Below, piece after piece: positions 39,200 to 50,330 of a stretch of DNA of 64,000 nt. Positions within the stretch are counted from its first letter, which is position 1; each line of letters opens with the position of its first letter. Under the pieces are notes generated by a model. That model was given only the letters and a program-made list of their open reading frames with translations, had not been told where the DNA came from and did not search any database. The DNA is from Sipunculus nudus (lineage: Eukaryota; Annelida; Sipuncula; Golfingiida; Sipunculidae): contig CM049321.1 in assembly GCA_026874595.1 (NCBI GenBank), forward strand, positions 25,657,479 through 25,721,478. Direction: 5' to 3'. The position numbers and the translations under genes were made by a program.

Positions 39200-40160
39200 T
39201 GGTCGACCGACTGATTAGATGTGCCAGTGAGCGCTCTCCAGAAAACTATGACAGACGAATGGGGTGTAAAGACTAGATCTATGAGTAAAGGAGACTTATC
39301 GGTCTGTGAGGAAACAAATACGTAAAAATACCTAGAAAAGGGCGAGAAAAAAGTCAGGGGGATCCATACAGACAGAGGCGCAAGAATAAAACTCTTCACA
39401 GGCAAGTAACATTATCACCATTGTTGAAAACAAATGCTCCGCACCAGAAACATTATTTAGAGATGCCCTAAATGATTTCAAAGACTCACTGAAAGAAGAT
39501 ATTGAAAATTGACAATAGTTGACAACAAATTCCGAAATGAAAAGTGAAGTTGATTCCGTTAAGCAAAGCCTTGAATTTACTCTGGGTAACGTTGATGCAA
39601 CCACAGCAAACTTGGGAAGCATTGAGTCGCAAAACAACGCGCTCAGAACTGAAATAGAAAGCTTGAACGTAGAAAACAAAGAGAAAGATGCACAGCTAGC
39701 AATAATGAAAATGAGAAAGTATTAGACACAGAGAGAAATAGTAGAGAATATAATTAAAGAATTGTTTGGATACCAGAAATAAAGGAGAGGATTGCAGGAA
39801 ACTGGTCTCTTAATTTATTAAAGAAAAGGGACTCCTCAACGATACAAAAACAAGGGACATTTTAAAAACTAACGAGAACGAACACAGAATTGGAAAACTA
39901 AAAACCCAGTGTCACAGACAACCGTCAGGTTTCATTCGAGACCCATGCGTAACTAACTTTTAAAAACACAAAGAGAAAAGCGGATTCAAACCCACTCAGC
40001 CAAAACCATCTGCACGTTTCCTTTGTGGAAGACTTGGTAAAGTCGGATTGCAAGTTGAAAAGGAAAGCAGCGGCCCAAATGCGAAAGGCACACCACGACC
40101 ACCTAAAAGTCTGGTTCTGGCATGGGCGGCTTATCATTGATGGTAAGGTGGTTCCACTCA
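39200..40160 (+). pseudogene. Relic of a possible LINE ORF1-like protein (U5 copy)
   Basis: ATG at 39,248 starts MTDEWGVKTRSMSK, homologous to the U1 relic. After stops and frame changes a 68-codon open frame (39,519 to 39,725) gives a heptad-like coiled coil: 'SVKQSLEFTLGNVDATTANL', then 'IESQNNALRTEIESLNVENK'. Further right, at about 40,020 to 40,160, the plus strand reads 'SDCKLKRKAAAQMRKAHHDH' followed by 'LIIDGKVV', which could be a basic C-terminal nucleic-acid-binding domain ending as in L1-type ORF1 proteins. The relic stops at the Harbinger insertion. Disrupted by several stops; family assignment is an inference. Confidence 0.45.
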
Positions 40161-40171
40161 ATTGTTCCTAA

Positions 40172-40186
40172 GCCTCTTTCACACAT
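40172..40186 (+). repeat. Harbinger left terminal inverted repeat
   Basis: GCCTCTTTCACACAT, preceded by TAA. It is the reverse complement of 44,391 to 44,405 with one mismatch. Confidence 0.9.
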
Positions 40187-40462
40187 ACGCGGATGGCATC
40201 ACCCATCATCACGGAAAAAATTAAACCTGCACCGGCACCTGCGAAAAAAAAATTAAACCTGATCAATAAAAATGATCCGTATCACTCCTTTCTGGCACTG
40301 TGCACCTCCGTGTAGCCACCGCATACATCCGGGATTCTCCGTGTAGCCACCGGGCGCTCCGTATTGAGACCGGCGTCTTCCTGGGGCGAAAAAGTGAACA
40401 TTTATGTGCATTTGTTATGCGACGGCCATTGTGTTACATCGCTGAAACTAGGAGGAGACACG

Positions 40463-42650
40463 ATGCCCAAAAGGAGAGGAAGGAGACGAGGTTGTCTGGG
40501 TCGAAATGATCCACCTCCTAATTCATCTCAATGCAGTGAACCTGAAGAAGAGACTGTATCCGTTGGTGGTTCCAGGTCAACTTCACCACAGCCAACAGAT
40601 ACACTTCAGGAAGTTCAGCCACTTGACACAATATATATTCAGACTGCTACTCAGAAGAGAAACAAAGCACCTGCCTTCAATCTTAATGAGGAACAAGAAC
40701 AAGAAATTGCTGACTGGTACAGGTCTCATCAGATGCTCTACAACAGAAGGCTTAAGAAATACAAGCAGTCAGATGTAAACAGGAGGTTGTTTCAGAATAA
40801 GGCTTCTCAATTGGACCCCTAGTGCAGCGAAGCGGCTGAAAGTAAGGATAGATTCGATGCGCACAGTCTTGGCAAGCTGACGAAAAGAAGTCAGGACAAG
40901 AGGCCAAAGAGTTCACGGAAAGAGAACAATGGATCCAAGTTAGTACGCTTAGAAATATCTTCATTCACAACCGAATTTTTAACTATTGCAATTATTCAAT
41001 ATTCTCCAACAGAGAAGAGACTTACTGCTATTTTATTTTTTTTTTGCGACATGGTACAACACGTATTATTTTTCCTCATAGTTATAAACAACAATGGAGA
41101 CATAAATGATTATGTTTTATATTATCAGTGTGTTATGGCTTATTTATTTTCCGTTTAGCTTGAGAGTAACTTGACTGGGCCAAGTGTAGTACTTGAGGAT
41201 CCCAAGGTTAAAATGTGGAACGAGACAGGGGAAGACGATGAGGAGGAATATGAGTCCAGGACAAGCAGTAGCACCAGGGAAGGACGTGACAAAAAGACCA
41301 CCAAGGATCGGCCTTTAAAAAAGTACAGAAAGACCGTCGAAAATGAAAGCATGCAGCCTTGATTAGTATTGGACACTTCCACACGTTATACATTAACTTA
41401 GATTCGAATAGATATATAATTGAAATAAGGAAGTGTTCTTACGTTCATTTATCCGTTCGTCGGCAGTCATGCGATATGTCGAACATAATTTCTCCACAAT
41501 AATGAGATTTCGATATAATCGCGTTTGAACTACTAGCTATTTTTCAACCGTGATTGCTACCATAGGTATTTATTATATTTATATTTCATATTTTATATCC
41601 TGCTCTAACGTGCATTGTTTTCTGGAACTTTTATTGTTAAGAAATAAACGAGGGATAGCATGAGAGCTGCAAGCATGTATTTTCGGCTTGCATAGACCGT
41701 TATTCATTAACATGTGTTAATTCCCTGATTCGACATTTGATACAAGACATAACAATATTAAAATTTCTAATAAAAATAACTACAGCGAAATGGAAACTAA
41801 ACTCTTCAAGTATGTAAAATCGAATGTGCATCTCGAACAGCATTAAAACATGAAAATGAAAACAACATATTTAAAAAATCGTATTATTCGACGACGGTTC
41901 GTGTGATTTTCGACACATTTAAGATACTGTGACGAGAAATATTTGGTCTCAAAAGAACCCCACATCATTATATAAAACCGATAACCACATGAAGTCAATC
42001 AAATTGCTTTATAAGATTGCTTGTATTGGGAATAATTTCCAGTTCCTTAACATCAATGAAATAATAAATTAAACTTAAAACGTCACTAAAAAGTAATTTG
42101 ATAATAAGCACGAATATGATAGACTTATATACGTTTGTTCCTTTCTGTTTCAGTTACTGGGAGAGGTTGACATGATGTAAAAGGATATACAGGCCAAAAT
42201 ACAGCCCCAGATGGACTCTACCAACTAGGGCAAGCGTCATTTTGCTGAGATGATATTCCACGAAAAAATGCAGATGGATGACGAACTTGGAGTGATTACA
42301 AAATGCAGGCATTCCAGTTGCTCATGCAGTTGAAGCAGCAGCGTCTCCGACAACGTCAGCCCGGGGTCTTTCTTGGAAGATTGGCACCAACTGATGGCCT
42401 TGGAAGTTTTTTTCCAGATGTTACTACCACCTTCTGTTTCCACTGCTGTGCAATCCAACAACTGCCAAGTTGGACACTACTCCTACAGTCGCGAAGTTGT
42501 ACTCTCCTGCATCAGCACAGTCGGTCTTACCTCCCCACTGTAAGACAACCGTATCACCACTCGGTTCTAGCACATTCAATACCTCGTCGTCATACTGTTC
42601 CTACATTCATACTCGCAGACAGTGGTTTGAGATGAAAGTTCATTCTCTGT
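40463..42650 (+). pseudogene. MADF-domain accessory protein of Harbinger, three exon blocks, disrupted
   Basis: Starts at ATG 40,463 with a basic N-terminus (MPKRRGRRRG) and a Ser/Pro-rich stretch, then a MADF-type DNA-binding domain at about residues 70 to 115 ('EQEQEIADWYRSHQMLYNRR'). A TAG at 40,820 ends the frame, after which 'IDSMRT', 'FGKLTK' and 'SGQEAKEFTEREQWIQ' continue the domain in shifted frames. A second block starts after a tttag acceptor at 41,159 (LESNLTGPSVVLEDPK, then an acidic/Ser and Lys-rich segment) to 41,362. A third follows a tttcag acceptor at 42,154, with 'HFAEMIFHEKMQMDDE' and, after a one-base shift, 'WSDYKMQAFQLLMQLKQQ', which looks helical. In Harbinger elements this protein escorts the transposase to the nucleus and the element ends. 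Exon boundaries are approximate. Confidence 0.75.
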
Positions 42651-43104
42651 CCCTGCGACGGCAGTCAACTAACAAGCAAAAGGGTGTGCCTGAAACTACT
42701 TTCCATCTCATTTTGCTCAGTGACTGTTTCTATGAAGTATTTTTTAGTGTTTCTTTTAACATGGTTTGAAGTATTTGTGCCTTCAACACCTTTTTTGCCA
42801 CCGAATACACTGTTTAGATGACAAAAAAATACTTCTTATACATGTTGGACATCAGATACGTTTGCATCATGAAAAAAAGAAAATTTTTGTGCATTTAAGA
42901 CAAAGCTTAATAGATGTTGCTTAACATATCTATTCGTATAATAACAAAACAATACTTGGTATGATGCATGCTGCATGTTACAAACCGGTAATAAAAATGA
43001 CACTTGTTATATCAATCCTATTGCTATGACATGTTTGTATAACAATAAGATTTTTGGCTTTTGAATTAAACTTTAAAACTCACAGAATAGAATTCTGCTT
43101 GTGT

Positions 43105-44236
43105 TTAAATATACTCATTTTGCCACGCCACACCTCCGGCCTCTGAGTTGAATTACTGGACCAAGTACTGCCGCTGTTCCTTGGCAGCTCTGTTGGTGTT
43201 TCCTCCGAAGACTTCACACATATCTGGCAGGTTAGCATTATCCCTTCATGAACCAGGGATTATGTCAGGGTTGTTCTGGTCCACTAGACTGACTTCCAGG
43301 GATGTGTTCTTGATCAGCAGAACGTTGTGCAATACACAACAGGCTAGTGTTATGGTGCCGTCTCTCTCTGGACTTTGAGGCATTATTGTAAGAAGGCACC
43401 TGAACCTGGACGCTAGTAGGCCGAAGGCATTCTCGACGACCCTTCGAGCGCATGAAATTCTGTAATTGAACACTACCGAAATGTTTCTGTGCGGCAGAAG
43501 TTTCATCAGCCATGTCTTTAAAGCAAACGCATCGTTCCCAACAATAAAATATAACATGGGTTAGTCGTCATTCGGCAGGGGATCAGGCTCTGGTACTCCA
43601 GACGTTCCAGCTTCATCAGCTCCCTTCAAAACATTTGCACTGAAGACTCTTGCATCTGAGCCTGCACCACTGGCGCCGATGTCAGCGTAGTGAAACTGGT
43701 AGTCTGCATCCACTAATGGGAGGAGAACGATGGAATGAAAACCTTTATAGTTGAAATATACTGATCCTGCATTTCTCGAGCATCTGATTGCCTCATGTTT
43801 CCCATCGACGGACCCTACGCAATGAGGGAAGTCCCACCTAGTCCTGAAACCTTTTCCAGGCTTCTGGGGTGACAGGGCACACCATGACCTCTGCTGAAAA
43901 CTCATCGGTGATGGCTTGACAGACTTCAGGGTTGAAAACTGAAATTGTATCGTAGGTTACCCTAAATCCATACTGGAGAGACATGTAGCTATTGCCTGTA
44001 GCCAAGTAGAGCAGTGTTATAGCAAGTTTTTACCCTGGTTCTCGGGCCTTACTCCAAAATGTATCCCGCTTTTCAACCGTGGTCCATCTCGAGTGAGGAA
44101 TTCACGGAATGTTTCAGGGTCCATCCTCATAAATCTTGAAACTATTGACATCTTCCCCTGTCAGTTCAGCCATCAACTTCTCATACTGCCGATATAGTGG
44201 TCGTCCAAGAAGCCAGGGTCTGACCCACTTACTCAT
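43105..44236 (-). pseudogene. Harbinger DDE transposase, first copy, with frameshifts and stops
   Basis: Minus-strand reading from ATG 44,236 gives MSKWVRPWLLGRPLYRQYEK, typical Harbinger 'LAITLLYLATGNSYMSLQYG', then 'VFNPEVCQAITDEF'. It continues with the first catalytic Asp in 'HCVGSVDGKHEAI', the second Asp region 'DADYQFHYADIGASGAGSDA', 'PLPNDD', 'NDAFALKTWLMKLLPHRN' and the catalytic Glu in 'RRVVENAFGLLASRFRCLL', ending 'QRQYLVQ-FNSEAGG'. About 377 codons, near the usual length. Frameshifts lie at about 44,130 and 43,900. TAA follows PNDD (43,561) where related proteins have Lys, TGA follows PGS (43,246), and another stop precedes FNSE. DDE residues survive but the gene cannot make a full protein. 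Confidence 0.85.
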
Positions 44237-44390
44237 TGGACGTCCGTGTTGCTTCCGCGTCTATCCGTGTAGACACCGTACTTCTCCGTATTAGTACCAA
44301 GTTCGGAACGTTTTCACACATTGATTCTCGGTGATGGACGCCGGAACACCACGGATTAAAGTCCCGGATGATTCGTGTTGCAATCCTTGA

Positions 44391-44405
44391 ATGTGTGAAA
44401 GGGGC
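44391..44405 (-). repeat. Harbinger right terminal inverted repeat
   Basis: ATGTGTGAAAGGGGC on the plus strand, followed by TTAATAACC. It pairs with the left TIR at 40,172. The same end recurs at 48,655 to 48,669 through the tandem duplication. Confidence 0.88.
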
Positions 44406-44729
44406 TTAATAACCAAACAACACAACTACACGATCAGCCTGTAAGATTTGGCATGATAGGCTGTATATTCTTTTTATTTCATGTCACACTAAATGAGTTT
44501 TATGGGTTTCTTTCTCTCTCATTTACAGCTGTTCTCAATAATATGAATATTTAAATTATTATTATAACTTTACTGATTTTGTGAATATAATCTTTAGTAT
44601 GCATTCCAACCTCTGTGTTACCTTGTGACATACGACACATAATAAGCCTTTGTTCCAGGATGCCTAAGTACTGATTGCATAATCCCCTATAGTCATGGTC
44701 ACTGGGCCCCAAAAATGTTACTGTAAGCC

Positions 44730-45332
44730 ATATGGTGTACCAGTTTCAAAAGGATTCCTGGAAAACTGAGGCTTGTACAAGGCTAATTGTAAGAAGCATC
44801 AAACAATAAAAGGTCACGCGCTTGGCGGAAATGACGTATGGTTAAACAGATAAATGAGCAATGCCAAAGTGGAAGAAAATAAGCCATAGTTTGCGAAGAT
44901 AGAACCAATATCAACAAATTTAAGTTATGAAGAATATACGATATTTATATGTTTTAAAACCTTAAGCTTGACCTTTGACCTATTTGAAAAAATACACATA
45001 GGGCTTCCAGATATCGTTCCGATACACGACAAGTGTAAAATACAAAGCAATATCCGCAAAACTGTGGTCTGTAGAATGCTACATGTAAGACACAAAAACC
45101 AGCAAGCAGGCGAAATTGAGGACAATTGACAAACATACAGACGTACTAACAAAGTGACACAAATTTGAGACTCGATGACTTGACCAGGTTATGGAGAAGA
45201 CCTAGAGGAAGAAATTAAGCTGCAGTTTATGTAATTTAAGTTTATAGTTTTGAGATATGGCTAAAAAATGTTGTAATTAGCGCCCTCTAACGGCCATACC
45301 CCGAAAATGAAAAATTACTTTCGAGATATTAG
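44730..45332. repeat. Member of a ~300-bp dispersed repeat family
   Basis: Contains 'gtaccagtttcaaaaggatt', a TTGACCTTTGACCTA motif (44,968 to 44,982), 'gaccaggttatgga', and 'gcgccctctaacggccatac' near the end. The same phrases, in the same order, recur at 48,994 to 49,596, 49,605 to 49,900 and 49,905 to 50,320. Short open frames here are not conserved as protein. Confidence 0.7.
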
Positions 45333-45422
45333 ATATAAGATATTAGATATTTCGAGATATATGACATAAATGATTATGTTTTATATTATCAGTGTGTTAT
45401 GGCTTATTTATTTTCCGTTTAG

Positions 45423-46914
45423 CTTGAGAGTAACTTGACTGGGCCAAGTGTAGTACTTGAGGATCCCAAGGTTAAAATGTGGAACGAGACAGGGGAAGAC
45501 GATGAGGAGGAATATGAGTCCAGGACAAGCAGTAGCACCAGGGAAGGACGTGACAAAAAGACCACCAAGGATCGGCCTTTAAAAAAGTACAGAAAGACCG
45601 TCGAAAATGAAAGCATGCAGCCTTGATTAGTATTGGACACTTCCACACGTTATACATTAACTTAGATTCGAATAGATATATAATTGAAATAAGGAAGTGT
45701 TCTTACGTTCATTTATCCGTTCGTCGGCAGTCATGCGATATGTCGAACATAATTTCTCCACAATAATGAGATTTCGATATAATCGCGTTTGAACTACTAG
45801 CTATTTTTCAACCGTGATTGCTACCATAGGTATTTATTATATTTATATTTCATATTTTATATCCTGCTCTAACGTGCATTGTTTTCTGAAACTTTTATTG
45901 TTAAGAAATAAACGAGGGATAGCATGAGAGCTGCAAGCATGTATTTTCGGCTTGCATAGACCGTTATTCATTAACATGTGTTAATTCCCTGATTCGACAT
46001 TTGATACAAGACATAACAATATTAAAATTTCTAATAAAAATAACTACAGCGAAATGGAAACTAAACTCTTCAAGTATGTAAAATCGAATGTGCATCTCGA
46101 ACAGCATTAAAACATGAAAATGAAAACAACATATTTAAAAAATCGTATTATTCGACGACGGTTCGTGTGATTTTCGACACATTTAAGATACTGTGACGAG
46201 AAATATTTGGTCTCAAAAGAACCCCACATCATTATATAAAACCGATAACCACATGAAGTCAATCAAATTGCTTTATAAGATTGCTTGTATTGGGAATAAT
46301 TTCCAGTTCCTTAACATCAATGAAATAAAAAATTAAACTTAAAACGTCACTAAAAAGTAATTTGATAATAAGCACGAATATGATAGACTTATATACGTTT
46401 GTTCCTTTCTGTTTCAGTTACTGGGAGAGGTTGACATGATGTAAAAGGATATACAGGCCAAAATACAGCCCCAGATGGACTCTACCAACTAGGGCAAGCG
46501 TCATTTTGCTGAGATGATATTCCACGAAAAAATGCAGATGGATGACGAACTTGGAGTGATTACAAAATGCAGGCATTCCAGTTGCTCATGCAGTTGAAGC
46601 AGCAGCGTCTCCGACAACGTCAGCCCGGGGTCTTTCTTGGAAGATTGGCACCAACTGATGGCCTTGGAAGTTTTTTTCCAGATGTTACTACCACCTTCTG
46701 TTTCCACTGCTGTGCAATCCAACAACTGCCAAGTTGGACACTACTCCTACAGTCGCGAAGTTGTACTCTCCTGCATCAGCACAGTCGGTCTTACCTCCCC
46801 ACTGTAAGACAACCGTATCACCACTCGGTTCTAGCACATTCAATACCTCGTCGTCATACTGTTCCTACATTCATACTCGCAGACAGTGGTTTGAGATGAA
46901 AGTTCATTCTCTGT
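45423..46914 (+). pseudogene. MADF accessory gene fragment (second and third blocks), second copy
   Basis: Copies of the acidic/Lys-rich block (45,423 to 45,626) and of the helical C-terminal block (46,418 to about 46,914). The MADF domain and start codon are missing. The lesions seen in the first copy are shared, so it was already dead when duplicated. Confidence 0.75.
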
Positions 46915-47368
46915 CCCTGCGACGGCAGTCAACTAACAAGCAAAAGGGTGTGCCTGAAACTACTTTCCATCTCATTTTGCTCAGTGACTGTTTCTATGAA
47001 GTATTTTTTAGTGTTTCTTTTAACATGGTTTGAAGTATTTGTGCCTTCAACACCTTTTTTGCCACCGAATACACTGTTTAGATGACAAAAAAATACTTCT
47101 TATACATGTTGGACATCAGATACGTTTGCATCATGAAAAAAAGAAAATTTTTGTGCATTTAAGACAAAGCTTAATAGATGTTGCTTAACATATCTATTCG
47201 TATAATAACAAAACAATACTTGGTATGATGCATGCTGCATGTTACAAACCGGTAATAAAAATGACACTTGTTATATCAATCCTATTGCTATGACATGTTT
47301 GTATAACAATAAGATTTTTGGCTTTTGAATTAAACTTTAAAACTCACAGAATAGAATTCTGCTTGTGT

Positions 47369-48500
47369 TTAAATATACTCATTTTGCCACGCCACACCTC
47401 CGGCCTCTGAGTTGAATTACTGGACCAAGTACTGCCGCTGTTCCTTGGCAGCTCTGTTGGTGTTTCCTCCGAAGACTTCACACATATCTGGCAGGTTAGC
47501 ATTATCCCTTCATGAACCAGGGATTATGTCAGGGTTGTTCTGGTCCACTAGACTGACTTCCAGGGATGTGTTCTTGATCAGCAGAACGTTGTGCAATACA
47601 CAACAGGCTAGTGTTATGGTGCCGACTCTCTCTGGACTTTGAGGCATTATTGTAAGAAGGCACCTGAACCTGGACGCTAGTAGGCCGAAGGCATTCTCGA
47701 CGACCCTTCGAGCGCATGAAATTCTGTAATTGAACACTACCGAAATGTTTCTGTGCGGCAGAAGTTTCATCAGCCATGTCTTTAAAGCAAACGCATCGTT
47801 CCCAACAATAAAATATAACATGGGTTAGTCGTCATTCGGCAGGGGATCAGGCTCTGGTACTCCAGACGTTCCAGCTTCATCAGCTCCCTTCAAAACATTT
47901 GCACTGAAGACTCTTGCATCTGAGCCTGCACCACTGGCGCCGATGTCAGCGTAGTGAAACTGGTAGTCTGCATCCACTAATGGGAGGAGAACGATGGAAT
48001 GAAAACCTTTATAGTTGAAATATACTGATCCTGCATTTCTCGAGCATCTGATTGCCTCATGTTTCCCATCGACGGACCCTACGCAATGAGGGAAGTCCCA
48101 CCTAGTCCTGAAACCTTTTCCAGGCTTCTGGGGTGACAGGGCACACCATGACCTCTGCTGAAAACTCATCGGTGATGGCTTGACAGACTTCAGGGTTGAA
48201 AACTGAAATTGTATCGTAGGTTACCCTAAATCCATACTGGAGAGACATGTAGCTATTGCCTGTAGCCAAGTAGAGCAGTGTTATAGCAAGTTTTTACCCT
48301 GGTTCTCGGGCCTTACTCCAAAATGTATCCCGCTTTTCAACCGTGGTCCATCTCGAGTGAGGAATTCACGGAATGTTTCAGGGTCCATCCTCATAAATCT
48401 TGAAACTATTGACATCTTCCCCTGTCAGTTCAGCCATCAACTTCTCATACTGCCGATATAGTGGTCGTCCAAGAAGCCAGGGTCTGACCCACTTACTCAT
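47369..48500 (-). pseudogene. Harbinger DDE transposase, second copy
   Basis: Same minus-strand pseudogene as 43,105 to 44,236. Motifs GSVDGKH, ADIGASGAGSD and RRVVENAFG are present, as are the same frameshifts, the same TAA after PNDD (47,825) and the same TGA after PGS (47,510). The one coding change I noticed is Asp to Val in 'SPERVGTITL', from the 47,625 difference. Shared lesions show that inactivation preceded the duplication. Confidence 0.85.
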
Positions 48501-49604
48501 TGGACGTCCGTGTTGCTTCCGCGTCTATCCGTGTAGACACCGTACTTCTCCGTATTAGTACCAAGTTCGGAACGTTTTCACACATTGATTCTCGGTGATG
48601 GACGCCGGAACACCACGGATTAAAGTCCCGGATGATTCGTGTTGCAATCCTTGAATGTGTGAAAGGGGCTTAATAACCAAACAACACAACTACACGATCA
48701 GCCTGTAAGATTTGGCATGATAGGCTGTATATTCTTTTTATTTCATGTCACACTAAATGAGTTTTATGGGTTTCTTTCTCTCTCATTTACAGCTGTTCTC
48801 AATAATATGAATATTTAAATTATTATTATAACTTTACTGATTTTGTGAATATAATCTTTAGTATGCATTCCAACCTCTGTGTTACCTTGTGACATACGAC
48901 ACATAATAAGCCTTTGTTCCAGGATGCCTAAGTACTGATTGCATAATCCCCTATAGTCATGGTCACTGGGCCCCAAAAATGTTACTGTAAGCCATATGGT
49001 GTACCAGTTTCAAAAGGATTCCTGGAAAACTGAGGCTTGTACAAGGCTAATTGTAAGAAGCATCAAACAATAAAAGGTCACGCGCTTGGCGGAAATGACG
49101 TATGGTTAAACAGATAAATGAGCAATGCCAAAGTGGAAGAAAATAAGCCATAGTTTGCGAAGATAGAACCAATATCAACAAATTTAAGTTATGAAGAATA
49201 TACGATATTTATATGTTTTAAAACCTTAAGCTTGACCTTTGACCTATTTGAAAAAATACACATAGGGCTTCCAGATATCGTTCCGATACACGACAAGTGT
49301 AAAATACAAAGCAATATCCGCAAAACTGTGGTCTGTAGAATGCTACATGTAAGACACAAAAACCAGCAAGCAGGCGAAATTGAGGACAATTGACAAACAT
49401 ACAGACGTACTAACAAAGTGACACAAATTTGAGACTCGATGACTTGACCAGGTTATGGAGAAGACCTAGAGGAAGAAATTAAGCTGCAGTTTATGTAATT
49501 TAAGTTTATAGTTTTGAGATATGGCTAAAAAATGTTGTAATTAGCGCCCTCTAACGGCCATACCCCGAAAATGAAAAATTACTTTCGAGATATTAGTATA
49601 AGAA

Positions 49605-50330
49605 ATATAATGTATCAGTTTCAAAAGGATTGCTTTAAAACTGTAGCCTGTATATAGCTAATTGTAAGATAACAGAACTTGGAGGACTACTGACAAACGG
49701 ACACAGGGTTGAAACAAGATTACTTGACCAGGTTGTGTAAAAGACCAAGAGGAAAAAAATAAGCTATAGTTTATGTAACTGAGGTTTATAGTTTTGGAAA
49801 TCTGGCTAAAAATTGATATGATGTAGAGGTTCCAATGCAGCGCTCCCTAGCGGCCATATCCCGAAAATGAAAAAAAAATTACTTTTTGGATATTAGTTTA
49901 AGATATATGATGTACGAGTTTCAAAAGGATTCCTGAAAAAATGTGGCCTGTAGAGTGCAATATTTAAGACACAAGAACCAGCAAGCAGGCAAAATAGAGG
50001 ACAACTGACAAACAGACAGACATACTGACAAAGTGACAGAAGATTGAGACAAGTCGATGAAACCAGCTTATGGCGGCGATCAAGAGGAAGAAATTGAGCC
50101 TTAATTTGTGAAGATAGGACTAATATTATTGAAGTTATGACCAAAATAATATTTCGTCGTTTTTTATGACCTTGACTTTGACCTTGGATTTATATCAACC
50201 AAAAACAATAGGCTACCAGGGCTTTTGATTGTCTACCAGCTGTGTAAATTTGAAAGCAATTCCTGCAAAATTGTTGCCTGTAGAGGGCGGACAGATAGAC
50301 AGACAAACAGACAGAGAGACATACGGAACA
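49605..50330. repeat. Two diverged members of the ~300-bp repeat family
   Basis: First member about 49,605 to 49,900, with 'cagtttcaaaaggattgc' and 'gcgctccctagcggccatat'. Second about 49,905 to 50,320, with 'gagtttcaaaaggattcc' and a TGACCT pair at 50,167/50,179. Both are head-to-tail with the copy ending at 49,596, giving a degenerate array. Ends in a 'gacagacagac' simple tract at about 50,290. Confidence 0.65.

Larger units (their letters stand above)
33229..40168. repeat. Tandem segmental duplication, unit U5 (right end differs, then Harbinger insertion)
   Basis: Starts like U4 and shares its 660-bp deletion junction at 33,800. It carries P450 copy 5, a CT microsatellite, the C/G tracts and the two conserved segments. 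After about 35,250 it diverges more from U4 and resembles U1, ending like U1 in the ORF1-like relic rather than the LINE RT relic. From 38,520 to 39,180 no gene is visible; a G-run lies at 38,945 to 38,968. Confidence 0.85.
40172..44405. mobile_element. PIF/Harbinger DNA transposon, full length, inactivated
   Basis: A 4,234-bp element bounded by terminal inverted repeats: GCCTCTTTCACACAT at the left and ATGTGTGAAAGGGGC at the right. TAA flanks it on the left and TTA on the right, consistent with the TWA-type 3-bp target of Harbinger, although not an exact duplication. It carries the two genes expected of the superfamily: a MADF-domain accessory protein on the plus strand and a DDE transposase on the minus strand, transcribed toward each other. 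Subterminal 'CCGTGTAGCCACC' motifs occur at the left end (near 40,308 and 40,339) and 'CCGTGTAGACACC' at the right end (near 44,268). Both genes are broken. Confidence 0.9.
41099..45332. repeat. 4,234-bp tandem duplication, first copy
   Basis: Matches 45,363 to 49,596 at a constant offset of 4,264 bp. It includes the right part of the Harbinger element from inside the MADF gene, its right TIR, and about 0.9 kb of right-flanking repeat DNA. I noticed only three base differences (41,625 G/A, 42,064 T/A, 43,361 T/A against the second copy). A 30-bp AT-rich spacer (45,333 to 45,362) separates the copies. Confidence 0.95.
45363..49596. repeat. 4,234-bp tandem duplication, second copy
   Basis: Near-identical copy of 41,099 to 45,332. 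It lacks the Harbinger left end and the MADF exon 1 block because these lie outside the duplicated segment. Confidence 0.95.

Noticed and set aside
43148-43378. Plus-strand 76-codon frame (and copy at 47,412)
   Set aside because: It is the shadow of the Harbinger transposase, whose motifs are on the minus strand.
43265-43513. Alternative minus-strand frame MADETSAAQKHFGS
   Set aside because: Overlaps the recognised transposase frame (KTWLMKLLPHRN, RRVVENAFG) in a different register and has no motif of its own.
40172-45332. The equal length (4,234 bp) of the Harbinger element and the tandem duplication as evidence of transposition
   Set aside because: The duplicated segment starts about 0.9 kb inside the element and ends about 0.9 kb beyond it, so the equal lengths look coincidental.
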